64,000 bases of DNA from Streptomyces sp. NBC_01233 (GCF_035989305.1 NZ_CP108514.1:4441501-4505500), one strand, 5' to 3'. Shown: positions 7,781-16,216, numbered from the stretch's first letter. Numbers and translations: made by a program. Notes: a model not told the origin generated them from the sequence alone.

Positions 7781-8329
7781 GTGTATTTCGCCGCACTGCT
7801 CGCGCGCACCGAAGACGGGTGGGAAGCGAGCGACATGGAACTCGACGACGTCGAGTCCCTCAGTGATCTGATCGATCTCGCCCGTTCCGCCGCTGTCGAC
7901 GACGACACGGTGGTCGCCCTCATCGAGGAGGAGGACGCCTGGTTCGGCGTCGTCCGCGTGGACGGCGAGGAGGACCCGCGGTACTTCGTATCGAACGCCG
8001 CCGCGGCCGCCCGCAGCTCCTACGGCTCGATGCTGACCAAAGAGCTGCTGGGCAGCGACGAGGAGGACGACGAACTCGACGAGCTGGACCTGGACGGCAC
8101 CGAGGACGGCGAGGAGGATGCCATCGCCGCCTACACGGACGAGGACGCCGACGAGGACGGGGCGGGCGGGACCGGCGCGGAGCCGGTGCCTGCCGGTCCG
8201 CTCGGCGATCCCCGGCTGCTGGACGACCTCGGGGTGACCAACAAACAACTGATGACCCTGGACGGGGACGCCCTCTCGGAGATCGCCGACTCCCTCGGCG
8301 CCACCGAGGTCCTGGAGGCCGTCCGCTAG
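7781..8329 (+). CDS. tRNA adenosine deaminase-associated protein
   Basis: A 182-residue, very acidic cytoplasmic protein beginning VYFAALLARTEDGWEASD. The acidic run DEEDDELDELDLDGTEDGEE lies at about residues 90-110. It ends with a helical segment, GDALSEIADSLGATEVLEAVR. It corresponds to the actinobacterial family found immediately upstream of tadA; its biochemical role is not established. GTG 7781 is preferred over longer readings because GGGAGAG lies five bases upstream and coding character begins there. The stop overlaps the tadA GTG by one base, indicating translational coupling. Confidence 0.8.
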   Translation: MYFAALLARTEDGWEASDMELDDVESLSDLIDLARSAAVDDDTVVALIEEEDAWFGVVRVDGEEDPRYFVSNAAAAARSSYGSMLTKELLGSDEEDDELDELDLDGTEDGEEDAIAAYTDEDADEDGAGGTGAEPVPAGPLGDPRLLDDLGVTNKQLMTLDGDALSEIADSLGATEVLEAVR

Positions 8330-8817
8330 TGATCCGCATGCACGACACGAGCACCACCGATCCCGTACGGGACCCGTGGCGGGACTCCATGCGCCTGGCG
8401 CTCCAGGAGGCCGCCCGGGCGGTGCCGGCCGGCGATGTGCCGGTCGGCGCCGTCGTGCTGGGCCCGGACGGGGGAATCCTCGCCACCGGGTACAACGAAC
8501 GCGAGGCGACCGGCGACCCCACGGCGCACGCCGAAGTGGTGGCGCTGCGCCGGGCGGCCGCCGCGCTCGGGGAATGGCGGCTTCCGGGGTGCACCCTCGT
8601 GGTGACCCTGGAGCCGTGCGTGATGTGCGCGGGCGCGCTCGTGCAGTCGCGCGTCGCCCGGGTCGTCTACGGCGCGGACGACGAAAAGGCGGGCGCGGCC
8701 GGGTCCCTGTGGGACCTCGTACGGGACCGCCGGCTCAACCACCGCCCCGAAGTGGTCCGAGGCGTCCTCGCCGAGGAGTGCGCCCGACAGCTGACGGACT
8801 TCTTCCGTGAGCTGTGA
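8329..8817 (+). CDS. tadA: tRNA-specific adenosine deaminase TadA
   Basis: A 162-residue zinc deaminase that converts A34 to inosine in tRNA-Arg(ACG). The active-site motifs are HAEVVALRRA (His zinc ligand plus catalytic Glu) and PCVMCAGA (two Cys ligands). The C-terminal RQLTDFFREL segment is typical. The start is GTG 8329, overlapping the stop of the acidic partner gene; ATG 8338 is an alternative. The tRNA-Arg(ACG) substrate gene is also in this window, at 26617-26689. Confidence 0.93.
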   Translation: MIRMHDTSTTDPVRDPWRDSMRLALQEAARAVPAGDVPVGAVVLGPDGGILATGYNEREATGDPTAHAEVVALRRAAAALGEWRLPGCTLVVTLEPCVMCAGALVQSRVARVVYGADDEKAGAAGSLWDLVRDRRLNHRPEVVRGVLAEECARQLTDFFREL

Positions 8818-8876
8818 CGGCGGGCTCGCGGATACGGATTTCGGCGCACGGGCCACCTTGGGCTAAACTCTCTCTC

Positions 8877-8963
8877 GGTAGCGTGTCCGAGCGGCCGAAG
8901 GAGCACGCCTCGAAAGCGTGTGATGGTGCAAGCTATCCGTGGGTTCAAATCCCACCGCTACCG
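8877..8963 (+). tRNA. tRNA-Ser (anticodon CGA)
   Basis: An 87-nt class II tRNA with acceptor GGTAGCG (8877-8883) paired with CGCTACC (8956-8962), a long variable arm, and T-loop GTTCAAAT. The anticodon loop CTCGAAA gives anticodon CGA at 8911-8913, reading UCG. CCA is not encoded. The upstream TAAACT near 8864 may be the -10 element. Confidence 0.95.
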
Positions 8964-8970
8964 CTCTGAT

Positions 8971-9004
8971 CGAGAGCCCCGCCCCGCAAGGGTCGGGGCT
9001 CTCG
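8971..9004 (+). terminator. tRNA-Ser(CGA) terminator
   Basis: CGAGAGCCCCG at 8971-8981 and its exact complement at 8994-9004 form an 11-bp GC-rich stem just after the tRNA. Confidence 0.75.
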
Positions 9005-9071
9005 GCGTTCGTGGCACTCCCGTCCGGCGGACAGCCGCGTGACCGCCGGACCCTTCGGCCGTTGTCACGGC

Positions 9072-9362
9072 ATGACCAAGACCCAGCGCATGCTCGCCGC
9101 CATCGCCCTCGCGGGGGCCGCCGCGGGCCTCGCCGCACCCGCCGCCTCGGCCGCCCCGATCGCCCCCCTCACCCTCCCGGACCTGCCGTCGGCCGCACCC
9201 GGGATGCCGGCGGGGGCCCAGCCCGCTTCCGTCCAGGAGATCGGGTCGAAGCTCAGCGAGGGCGCCAACCAGCTCAACGCCCTCATGGAGCTGCCGGACC
9301 AGCTGTCCCCCGTGATCGCCCCCGTGGAGCCCGTGCTGGGCCTGGCCGGCGGCCTTCAATAG
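9072..9362 (+). CDS. Small secreted protein of unknown function
   Basis: A 96-residue product starting at ATG 9072 (MTKTQRMLAAIALAGAAAGL). The hydrophobic signal peptide ends in AAPAASAAP, with likely cleavage after ASA. The mature part of about 65 residues is Pro/Ala/Leu-rich (TLPDLPSAAPGMPAG) and has no cysteines. GTG 9039 would add an uncharacteristic leader, so ATG 9072 is chosen. No family is recognised. Two hairpins follow, at 9419-9448 and 9459-9498. Confidence 0.6.
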   Translation: MTKTQRMLAAIALAGAAAGLAAPAASAAPIAPLTLPDLPSAAPGMPAGAQPASVQEIGSKLSEGANQLNALMELPDQLSPVIAPVEPVLGLAGGLQ

Positions 9363-9418
9363 CCCCGTACAGCCCCCGTACGACCCCCGTACGCACCGAA
9401 CGGCGCGGGACGACGCGA

Positions 9419-9448
9419 AGAAGGCCCCGACCGGGGTCGGGGCCTTCG
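9419..9448 (+). terminator. Terminator after the secreted protein gene
   Basis: AAGGCCCCGACC (9421-9432) pairs with GGTCGGGGCCTT (9435-9446), and flanking bases extend the stem. It is about 60 bases after the stop codon. Confidence 0.7.
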
Positions 9449-9458
9449 ACGTGTGGGA

Positions 9459-9498
9459 CGGGGGAAGTGGCGTCGGGGGGACAAAGCCACTTCCCCCG
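9459..9498. terminator. Second stem-loop, possible bidirectional terminator
   Basis: CGGGGGAAGTGGC at 9459-9471 is complementary to GCCACTTCCCCCG at 9486-9498 (13 bp, 14-nt loop). The remaining space up to the next gene (9499-9760) holds a GGACAC-GTCA-GTGTCC dyad at 9686-9701 and a possible -10 TAGACT at 9714, but no gene that I can support. Confidence 0.55.
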
Positions 9499-9760
9499 AC
9501 GAGGACGGACCTGCCGGTCCGAGCCGCAATCAGGGGGAAGCTCGCGGCCCGGACCCCGCAGTGAGGTCCTGTCCCTCGCCCACCGATTTCCTGCCAGAAC
9601 CGGTGGGCTCACACCAATCCTGCGCCCGCCGCAACCCCGGACCCAGCGGCAAAGGACCCGGAGCACCGGGCCATTGGTCCTTAAAGGACACGTCAGTGTC
9701 CAATCTTGACCGGTTAGACTCACCCGACTTGCAAGGACCGGTTGGGGAGGCCGCCCGCTC

Positions 9761-9922
9761 GTGGACACCAGGAAACTCATCACGGGTGCCCTCACCGTGT
9801 TCGTCCTCTTCGTGATCATCACCCAGCCGAAGAGGGCGGCCGAGATGGTGGAAATAGGCTTCCAGGGGATATCGGATGCCGCATCCGGCATCGGCGAGTT
9901 CATGACCGAACTGGTGCGCTGA
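9761..9922 (+). CDS. Small conserved hydrophobic protein upstream of sigF
   Basis: A 53-residue protein starting at GTG 9761, with GGGGAGG ten bases upstream. The N-terminal third is a single hydrophobic helix (LITGALTVFVLFVIITQP, about residues 6-23). The rest is amphipathic (EMVEIGFQGISDAASGIGEF). A strong terminator follows. The role is unknown; the good ribosome binding site, codon bias and position suggest a genuine membrane microprotein. Confidence 0.6.
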   Translation: MDTRKLITGALTVFVLFVIITQPKRAAEMVEIGFQGISDAASGIGEFMTELVR

Positions 9923-9954
9923 CCCCGTACGCTGAAGCGGTTCCCGGAATTCCG

Positions 9955-9985
9955 GCCCCCCACTCCGACGGGTGGGGGGCTTTTT
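9955..9985 (+). terminator. Canonical terminator with T-tract
   Basis: GCCCCCCAC (9955-9963) pairs with GTGGGGGGC (9972-9980) and is followed by TTTTT. This is one of the few hairpin-plus-U-tract terminators in the window. It isolates the small upstream gene from sigF. Confidence 0.85.
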
Positions 9986-9999
9986 GCATACCCATCACT

Positions 10000-10022
10000 G
10001 GGCATATTGCCCTGATATGCCC
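10000..10022. promoter_or_regulatory. Palindrome upstream of sigF, candidate operator
   Basis: GGGCATAT (10000-10007), a 7-base spacer, and ATATGCCC (10015-10022) form a perfect dyad about 100 bases before the sigF start, in a locally AT-richer stretch. It is a likely regulator binding site; the regulator is unknown. Confidence 0.45.
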
Positions 10023-10122
10023 AACTTGCCCTCAACACGGCGTTATACGGTGCTTGCACACAGTGCACATCTCTTGTGATGCTATGACCGCTTTTGACGG
10101 ATGAGTTGACTGAAGGGGTGGC

Positions 10123-11115
10123 GTGACCGTGCCGGCCAGTACTGCGCCTCAGGTGCCACCCCGACAGGACCCCCAGGTGCCGACCCAGCAAGAGCCCCGC
10201 CAAGAGCCCCACCAGGAGTGCCGTCAGGAGTCCCGTCAGGACCCGCGCCAGGAGTCCCTTCCGGAATCCCGCCCGGAATCCCGCCCGGAGCCCCTTCAGG
10301 AGCCCCGCCCGGAGCCGCCCGAGGAGCCTCCGGCCCCGCCGAGACCCCCGAGCCGGGGCGCGGACACCCGGGCCCTCACCCAGGTCCTCTTCGGCCAGCT
10401 GAAGGGCCTGGAGCCGGGCACAACCGAACACACCCGGGTGCGCGGGGCCCTCATCGAGGCCAACCTCCCGCTCGTCCGGTACGCGGCCGCTCGCTTCCGC
10501 AGCCGCAACGAGCCGATGGAGGACGTGGTCCAGGTCGGCACCATCGGCCTGATCAACGCCATCGACCGGTTCGACCCGGACCGCGGCGTGCAGTTCCCGA
10601 CCTTCGCGATGCCGACCGTCGTGGGCGAGATCAAACGATACTTCCGCGACAACGTCCGCACCGTCCACGTACCGCGCCGCCTCCACGAGCTGTGGGTCCA
10701 GGTCAACGCCGCCACCGAGGACCTCACGACGCTCCACGGGCGCACCCCGACCACCCCGGAGATCGCCGAACGGCTGCGCATCACCGAGGACGAGGTGCTG
10801 TCCTGCATCGAGGCCGGGCGCAGCTACCACGCGACCTCGCTGGAGGCCGCCCAGGAGGGCGACGGCATGCCCGGGCTGCTGGACCGCCTCGGCTACGAGG
10901 ACCCGGAGCTGGCCGGGGTCGAGCACCGCGACCTGGTCCGCCACCTCCTCGTACAACTGCCCGAGCGCGAACAGCGGATCCTGCTCCTGCGGTACTACAA
11001 CAACCTGACGCAGTCGCAGATCAGTGCCGAGCTCGGGGTCTCCCAGATGCACGTCTCGCGGCTGCTCGCCCGGAGCTTCGCCCGACTGAGATCCGCAAAC
11101 AGGATCGAGGCGTAA
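10123..11115 (+). CDS. sigF: RNA polymerase sigma factor SigF (SigB/SigF family)
   Basis: A 330-residue group 3 sigma factor. Residues about 1-80 are a Gln/Glu/Pro/Arg low-complexity tail with repeated QEPR/PESR units. Region 2 follows ([40 protein letters not shown]). Then come region 3 and region 4 with the helix-turn-helix [20 protein letters not shown]. In S. coelicolor SigF acts late in sporulation (spore wall and pigment), and its gene is directly followed by sigN, as here. GTG at 10123 is preceded by GAAGGGGTGG. Regulation probably includes anti-sigma factors and the palindrome upstream. Confidence 0.88.
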   Translation: MTVPASTAPQVPPRQDPQVPTQQEPRQEPHQECRQESRQDPRQESLPESRPESRPEPLQEPRPEPPEEPPAPPRPPSRGADTRALTQVLFGQLKGLEPGTTEHTRVRGALIEANLPLVRYAAARFRSRNEPMEDVVQVGTIGLINAIDRFDPDRGVQFPTFAMPTVVGEIKRYFRDNVRTVHVPRRLHELWVQVNAATEDLTTLHGRTPTTPEIAERLRITEDEVLSCIEAGRSYHATSLEAAQEGDGMPGLLDRLGYEDPELAGVEHRDLVRHLLVQLPEREQRILLLRYYNNLTQSQISAELGVSQMHVSRLLARSFARLRSANRIEA

Positions 11116-11345
11116 CCGTAACGAGTGGAGATCATCCGCATGTTTCCCGACAGATCGGGCTGATCGCCCTCCGGCCGCTCCTGTCGCTGGAGATATATGT
11201 CGACTTGGCGCTACAGCGTGTTGCCGACATGTGACATTCTGCTTGAACCGCGTTTGCCGCAGCCCCGCCTCCGGTATTCAGGTGGAGGCTGCGTTCCTCC
11301 GACGGGCGCGCCGTACGCGACCGTCCGCGACCTCAAGGGGGTGGC
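11116..11345 (+). promoter_or_regulatory. sigF-sigN intergenic region
   Basis: These 230 bases contain a partial dyad GCAGCC...GGCTGC around 11258-11292, which may terminate sigF transcription. The promoter for sigN must lie here too. I cannot place its -10 and -35 elements with confidence. No gene is supported. Confidence 0.35.
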
Positions 11346-12188
11346 ATGTCCGTAGACCAGGGCAGCTCCAAGGTGCTCACGCTCGTCAAGAGTGTGACGC
11401 CGTCGGCAGTGTCCGACCGCTCGGAAGCCATCGACACCCGCACCCTCTCCCGCTCCCTCTTCCAGCGACTCGCCGCCCTGGACGCGGACAGCCCCGAACG
11501 GGCGTACGTACGCGACACCCTGATCGAGCTGAACCTGCCCCTCGTGCGGTACGCCGCGGCCCGGTTCCGCAGCCGCAACGAGCCGATGGAGGACATCGTC
11601 CAGGTCGGCACCATCGGCCTGATCAAGGCGATCGACCGCTTCGACTGCGAACGCGGCGTGGAGTTCCCGACGTTCGCGATGCCGACCGTCGTGGGCGAGA
11701 TCAAACGATTCTTTAGGGACACCTCCTGGTCCGTCCGCGTCCCGCGCCGGCTCCAGGAGCTGCGCCTGGCGCTGACCAAGGCCAGCGACGAGCTCGCCCA
11801 GAAGCTGGACCGCTCGCCGACCGTGCCGGAGCTCGCCGCGGTGCTAGGGGTCTCGGAGGAGGACGTGGTCGACGGTCTCGCCGTCGGCAACGCCTACACC
11901 GCCTCCTCGCTCGACTCGCCCTCTCCTGAGGACGAGGGCGGCGAGGGCTCGCTCGCGGACCGCCTCGGCTACGAGGACACCGCGCTCGAAGGCGTCGAGT
12001 ACCGCGAGTCCTTGAAGCCGCTGCTCGCCAAACTCCCGCCCAGGGAACGGCAGATCATCATGCTGCGCTTCTTCGCGAACATGACGCAGTCGCAGATCGG
12101 CGAGGAGGTCGGCATCTCCCAGATGCACGTCTCCCGGCTGCTGACCCGCACCCTCGCGCAGCTGCGCGTAGGCCTCATCGGAGAGTGA
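11346..12188 (+). CDS. sigN: RNA polymerase sigma factor SigN (SigB/SigF family)
   Basis: A 280-residue paralogue of the preceding SigF with the same region 2 ([40 protein letters not shown]) and region 4 ([20 protein letters not shown]). It has a short ordinary N-terminus instead of the low-complexity tail. In S. coelicolor SigN belongs to the SigB-like group linked to aerial development. The ATG at 11346 follows AAGGGGGTGGC. Gene order and paralogy with sigF support the name; specific function is inferred from the orthologue. Confidence 0.85.
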   Translation: MSVDQGSSKVLTLVKSVTPSAVSDRSEAIDTRTLSRSLFQRLAALDADSPERAYVRDTLIELNLPLVRYAAARFRSRNEPMEDIVQVGTIGLIKAIDRFDCERGVEFPTFAMPTVVGEIKRFFRDTSWSVRVPRRLQELRLALTKASDELAQKLDRSPTVPELAAVLGVSEEDVVDGLAVGNAYTASSLDSPSPEDEGGEGSLADRLGYEDTALEGVEYRESLKPLLAKLPPRERQIIMLRFFANMTQSQIGEEVGISQMHVSRLLTRTLAQLRVGLIGE

Positions 12189-12238
12189 CCGGGCTCCGCC
12201 CGCTTCCCAATTGACGATCCGTCAGGAAAACTGGCGCG

Positions 12239-13003
12239 ATGCGAAAGGGATCGCGGGCGGCCACCACCCTCCTCGTCCTGTGCTGCACGGCGGCCGCCGG
12301 CCTCACCGGCTGCGGCGGGCCGGCACGGGACGGCTACGTCGCCGTGGGCGCCGCGGCCCCGGGCCCCGAACGGGGCGCGGGGGAGAACGTGGCGCCCCAG
12401 GGTCAGGTGGAGTTCCAGCAGCTCGGCGGCCCGTCCGCGGCGGGCGGCTCCTCCGCGTCGTCCGGTACGTCGGCCGACGCTCCGGGATCCCGGCCCCCGG
12501 GCGGCTCCACTCCGGGCGGAGCCACGGCCACCGCCCCCGGCGGCTCCGCGGGCACCCCCGGCACCCCGGCCGGCCCCGGGCAGACCACACCGGCAGCGGG
12601 CACGCCGAACGCTCCCGGCACGCCGTCGGGCTCACCCGCGAGCCCGGGCTCCCCGTCCACCAAGCCCGGCACCACACCCCCGGCCCCGCCCGCGACCCCG
12701 GCGAAGCTGACGCTGTCCACGCCGACGAGGGCGGCCGCGGCCGACCGCTGGTGCGAGCGGGTCACGGTGACCTTCACCAACACGGGCACGACGGCGGCCC
12801 GTGCGGGCACGGTCAGCTTCGCGACGCACATCATCGGCGCCCTCGGCATCGACTGGGCCACGATCACCACGGCCCAGCCGCTGCCGACGCCCCTCGCGGG
12901 CGGAGCCTCGAAGACGCAGACCTACACCGTGTGCGTGGAGGCCTGGCGGGTGCCGCTGGGCATGCACGTGGACACCCGGAGCGTCACCGCCACCTGGAGC
13001 TGA
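12239..13003 (+). CDS. Lipoprotein with Pro/Gly/Thr-rich linker
   Basis: A 254-residue protein with a lipoprotein signal (MRKGSRAATTLLVLCC..., lipobox LTGC, lipidated Cys near residue 25). A low-complexity linker from about residue 70 to 155 is rich in Gly, Pro, Ser and Thr. A C-terminal domain of about 95 residues resembles a beta-sandwich (WCERVTVTFTNTGTTAARAG, ending DTRSVTATWS) with two cysteines. The C-terminal domain has the look of a carbohydrate-binding or CARDB-type module but is not assigned. It is membrane-anchored on the outer face; the function is unknown. Confidence 0.7.
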   Translation: MRKGSRAATTLLVLCCTAAAGLTGCGGPARDGYVAVGAAAPGPERGAGENVAPQGQVEFQQLGGPSAAGGSSASSGTSADAPGSRPPGGSTPGGATATAPGGSAGTPGTPAGPGQTTPAAGTPNAPGTPSGSPASPGSPSTKPGTTPPAPPATPAKLTLSTPTRAAAADRWCERVTVTFTNTGTTAARAGTVSFATHIIGALGIDWATITTAQPLPTPLAGGASKTQTYTVCVEAWRVPLGMHVDTRSVTATWS

Positions 13004-13033
13004 GGCCGGCGCGTCCGGCCCCCGCCGGGTCCG

Positions 13034-13276
13034 TCAGTGCAGGACCACCCAGGCGGCCGCGCCGATCATGAGGACGAGCGCGATGATCAGCGCCACCTTG
13101 GCGGTCGAGCCCGAGGACCCGGACCGCTCCTGCTCCGCGGCGCGGCGCTGCTGGCGGGAGCCGGGTCCCGCCGGGCGGGCTGGTGCGGCCTCCTCGACGA
13201 AGGCCCGGAACATCTGCGTGCTGCCCGCGGGGTCGTAGTTGCCCTCGGGGACCTGTGAGTTGTGGTTCTCAGCCAT
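13034..13276 (-). CDS. Small tail-anchored membrane protein
   Basis: An 80-residue protein with a hydrophilic, Gln/Arg/Ala-rich N-terminal part and a single C-terminal helix (VALIIALVLMIGAAAWVVLH), giving tail-anchored topology. It is divergent from the MarR gene, and its upstream region contains the MarR operator, so it may share that control. No family function is known to me. Confidence 0.6.
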   Translation of the reverse strand: MAENHNSQVPEGNYDPAGSTQMFRAFVEEAAPARPAGPGSRQQRRAAEQERSGSSGSTAKVALIIALVLMIGAAAWVVLH

Positions 13277-13333
13277 GGAGCAGGACCCTAGCCGGTTTTC
13301 CGATTCCTTTACCGCCCCACCCCCCAGATTCGT

Positions 13334-13375
13334 TTGCCTGTAGCAACCATTCGCTTCTATGGTTGCCTAAAGCAA
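13334..13375. promoter_or_regulatory. Double palindromic operator in the marR/small-gene divergent promoter
   Basis: Two copies of TTGC-N5-GCAA (13334-13346 and 13363-13375) lie 29 bases apart. They also create a larger dyad, GCAACCAT (13343-13350) and ATGGTTGC (13359-13366). This fits a MarR-type dimer binding two helical turns apart and autorepressing, about 20 bases before the MarR start. Confidence 0.65.
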
Positions 13376-13392
13376 CAAGATGGAGGAACCCG

Positions 13393-13848
13393 GTGACGAT
13401 GACCGCTCCGCCGACTCCGCCGGCTCCGGCCGCTCCGCCCACTCCGCACGAGGAGCTGGCCCGCCAGCTCACCGGAATCGGCGCGGTCAAGCGCGAGCTC
13501 GCCCGCAGCCTGCCCCCGGACTGCCCGCCCGGCGCAGCCGCCGTCCTCACCGTGCTCGACCGGCACGGAGAGATGCGGCTGAGCCGGCTGGCCGAGTTCA
13601 TGGCCGTGGACATCTCGGTGACCAGCCGGCACGTCACGCACGTCGCCGACCGCGGCTGGATCGAGCGCGAGACCGACCCGGGCGACGGACGCTGCCGGAT
13701 CCTGCGGCTCACCCCGGCCGGCCGGGCGCTGCTCGCCCAGCTGGGCGCCCGCTACACGGCCGCACTGGAGAGAGCACTCCACGGCTGGTCCGCCCAGGAC
13801 ATCGACGTGCTCAACACCCTGCTGGCCCGACTCCGATCGAGCTTCTAG
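13393..13848 (+). CDS. MarR family transcriptional regulator
   Basis: A 151-residue winged-helix repressor. The Pro/Ala-rich N-terminus is followed by the DNA-binding core, LSRLAEFMAVDISVTSRHVT and the wing segment DRGWIERETDPGDGRCRI. Dimerisation helices lie at both ends. GTG 13393 follows GGAGGAACC, while ATG 13399 is also in frame. It lies 13 bases upstream of an MFS exporter gene, and its promoter carries two matching palindromes. Repression of the exporter until a toxic ligand binds is the standard inference. Confidence 0.88.
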   Translation: MTMTAPPTPPAPAAPPTPHEELARQLTGIGAVKRELARSLPPDCPPGAAAVLTVLDRHGEMRLSRLAEFMAVDISVTSRHVTHVADRGWIERETDPGDGRCRILRLTPAGRALLAQLGARYTAALERALHGWSAQDIDVLNTLLARLRSSF

Positions 13849-13861
13849 ACGAAGGAAAGAC

Positions 13862-15502
13862 ATGGCCCCGTCGGAGACGACGACCGACAACACACCCACC
13901 TCCGCGGCCGCGGGAGCATCCACTTCCGCGGCCGTGACCATGACCCACCCGCAGATCATGAAGGCGCTGTCCGGGCTGATGCTCGGCATGTTCGTGGCGA
14001 TCCTGTCCTCCACGATCGTCTCCAACGCCCTGCCCCAGATCATCAGCGACCTCGGCGGCACCCAGTCCTCGTACACCTGGGTGGTCACCGCCGCCCTGCT
14101 GTCGATGACGGCGGCCACCCCGCTGTGGGGCAAGCTGTCCGACCTCTTCAGCAAGAAGCTGCTGGTCCAGGTCTCCCTCGTGATCTACGTCCTCGGTTCC
14201 GTGGTCGCGGGCCTGTCCCAGAACACCGGCACGCTGATCGCCTGCCGCGTGGTCCAGGGCATAGGCGTCGGCGGCCTGTCGGCCCTCGCCCAGATCGTCA
14301 TGGCCGCGATGATCTCCCCGCGCGAGCGCGGCCGGTACAGCGGCTACCTCGGCGCGGTCTTCGCCGTCGCCACCGTCGGCGGCCCGCTGCTGGGCGGCGT
14401 CATCACCGACACCGAGTGGCTGGGCTGGCGCTGGTGCTTCTACGTCGGCGTGCCGTTCGCGATCATCGCCCTGATCGTGCTCCAGCGGACCCTGCACCTC
14501 CCGGTCGTCCGCCGCGACGTCAAGGTCGACTGGCTGGGCGCCTTCCTGATCAGCGGTGCCGTCTCGCTGCTGCTGATCTGGGTCACGCAGGCCGGCGACT
14601 CCTACGAGTGGATCTCCTGGCAGACCTGGGCCATGACGGGCGGCACGGTCCTGCTCGGCCTGCTCTTCGTCCTCGTCGAGTCCCGCGCGAGCGACCCGAT
14701 CATCCCGCTGCGGCTCTTCCGCAACAAGACGATCAGCCTGGCCTCGGCGGCCTCGCTGTTCGTGGGCATCGCGATGTTCTCGGGGACCGTGTTTTTCAGC
14801 CAGTTCTTCCAGTTGGCCCGTGGCGAGTCCCCCACGATGTCCGGAATCCTCACGATTCCGATGATCGCCGGGCTCTTCGTCTCCTCCACCGTTTCCGGTC
14901 AGGTGATCACCAAGACCGGTAAGTGGAAGGCCTGGCTCGTCTCCGGCGGCGTGCTGCTGACCGCCGGTCTGGGCCTGCTGGGCACCCTGCGCTACGACAC
15001 CCCGTACTGGCACATCGCGCTCTACATGGCGCTGACCGGCCTCGGTCTCGGCATGATGATGCAGAACCTGGTCCTCGCCACCCAGAACCAGGTGGCCCCC
15101 GAGGACCTGGGCGCGGCCAGCTCGGTCGTCACCTTCTTCCGCTCCCTCGGCGGCGCCATGGGCGTCTCCGCACTCGGCGCGGTCATGGCCAACCGGGTCA
15201 CCCACTACGTCCAGGACGGGCTGGCCGCACTCGGGCCGAAGGCCGCGGCCCTGGGCAGCGGCACCGCCGGGGGCGGGATCCCCGACCTCGACAAGCTGCC
15301 CGCGCCGGTCCGCGAGGTCATCGAGTCCGCGTACGGGCACGGCGTCGGCGACGTCTTCCTCTACGCCGCTCCGTTCGCGCTCCTCGGCCTGGTGCTGGTG
15401 GTGTTCATCAGGGAGGTGGCGCTGAAGTCGAAGCCGGCGGCACACGCCCCGGCGGCCGCACCCGAGCCGGCGGCCTCCGCCGAGGCCGTGGTCAAGGCCT
15501 GA
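13862..15502 (+). CDS. MFS drug exporter, DHA2 (EmrB/QacA) type
   Basis: A 546-residue polytopic protein with about 14 hydrophobic helices. It has the MFS loop motif LWGKLSDLFSKKLLVQ after helix 2 and the antiporter-type segment RVVQGIGVGGLSALAQIV in helices 4-5. DHA2 proteins export drugs or dyes in exchange for protons. It is transcribed with the upstream MarR gene (13-base gap). An Ala-rich C-terminal tail lies in the cytoplasm. The substrate is unknown. Confidence 0.9.
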   Translation: MAPSETTTDNTPTSAAAGASTSAAVTMTHPQIMKALSGLMLGMFVAILSSTIVSNALPQIISDLGGTQSSYTWVVTAALLSMTAATPLWGKLSDLFSKKLLVQVSLVIYVLGSVVAGLSQNTGTLIACRVVQGIGVGGLSALAQIVMAAMISPRERGRYSGYLGAVFAVATVGGPLLGGVITDTEWLGWRWCFYVGVPFAIIALIVLQRTLHLPVVRRDVKVDWLGAFLISGAVSLLLIWVTQAGDSYEWISWQTWAMTGGTVLLGLLFVLVESRASDPIIPLRLFRNKTISLASAASLFVGIAMFSGTVFFSQFFQLARGESPTMSGILTIPMIAGLFVSSTVSGQVITKTGKWKAWLVSGGVLLTAGLGLLGTLRYDTPYWHIALYMALTGLGLGMMMQNLVLATQNQVAPEDLGAASSVVTFFRSLGGAMGVSALGAVMANRVTHYVQDGLAALGPKAAALGSGTAGGGIPDLDKLPAPVREVIESAYGHGVGDVFLYAAPFALLGLVLVVFIREVALKSKPAAHAPAAAPEPAASAEAVVKA

Positions 15503-15577
15503 GCCACTCCGGGACCCGGCGGCGGCGGGGCCCGGGTCGCGGCCTCGGGCCTGGGGCTCGGGCCCTGCGTCTTGGGC

Positions 15578-16216
15578 TCAGGCCCTGGCCGTGGCTTTGG
15601 CCTTGGCCTTGGCCTCGATGCCCGCGATCAGGACGTCGAGAGCGAGGCAGAAGTCGCCCTCGGGCGCCCGCCGGACCGCGCCCCCGCAGCCCTGCAGGAA
15701 CTGCGACACGGCCAGGTGAGCGCCGGTCCGGGCGGCGTCCGCCAGACCGGCGGCGTCCAGCAGCCGCTGGAGGGCGGCGTCGAAGGCCCGCGCGTGCGGG
15801 CCGATGTTCGGGTAGGCGGCGGTGAGCGGGGCCACCCACGGATGGTCCGCCAGCACCCGCCGGTAGCCGCGGGCCAGCGCCTGCAGCCGGCCCGGCCAGC
15901 CCGCCTCGCCGGTCCCGGGCGGTCCGGCCGGCAGCCCGAGCTCGCCCAGGGCGCCGTCCAGGGCGAGTTCGAGCAGATCATGCTTGGTGTCCACGTACCA
16001 GTACAGGGACATCGCGGTGACCCCGAGGCCGGCGGCGAGCCGCCGCATCGAGAACCGGGCCAGCCCCTCGGCGTCGAGCAGCCGTACGGTCGCGGCGGTG
16101 ATCCGCTCCCGGTCGAGCCCGGAGGGTGCCTCGGTGCGCCGTCTGGCGGGGGCGGCGGGCCTGGCGGTCAGCCACACACTGGTCCGGGCCCCGCCCGGAT
16201 CGGCCGCGGTCACCAT
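15578..16216 (-). CDS. TetR/AcrR family regulator
   Basis: A 212-residue protein. The N-terminal helix-turn-helix covers residues about 33-80 (ITAATVRLLDAEGLARFSMR, then LAAGLGVTAMSLYWYVDTKH). The C-terminal ligand domain is of the TetR_C class, with HPWVAPLTAAYPNIGPHARA. The tail AKAKAKATARA comes from a GGCCTT-type DNA repeat near 15585-15615. RBS GGAGGGGGCC precedes ATG 16216. The convergent neighbour is the MFS exporter, but the two are not divergent, so its target is uncertain. Its upstream 119 bases contain repeats of GACCGGATC (16310-16337). Confidence 0.85.
   Translation of the reverse strand: MVTAADPGGARTSVWLTARPAAPARRRTEAPSGLDRERITAATVRLLDAEGLARFSMRRLAAGLGVTAMSLYWYVDTKHDLLELALDGALGELGLPAGPPGTGEAGWPGRLQALARGYRRVLADHPWVAPLTAAYPNIGPHARAFDAALQRLLDAAGLADAARTGAHLAVSQFLQGCGGAVRRAPEGDFCLALDVLIAGIEAKAKAKATARA

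Noticed and set aside
13811..15445. A 544-codon open frame antisense to the MFS exporter
   Set aside because: Composition is charged and repetitive with no fold; the sense strand encodes a typical 14-helix exporter.
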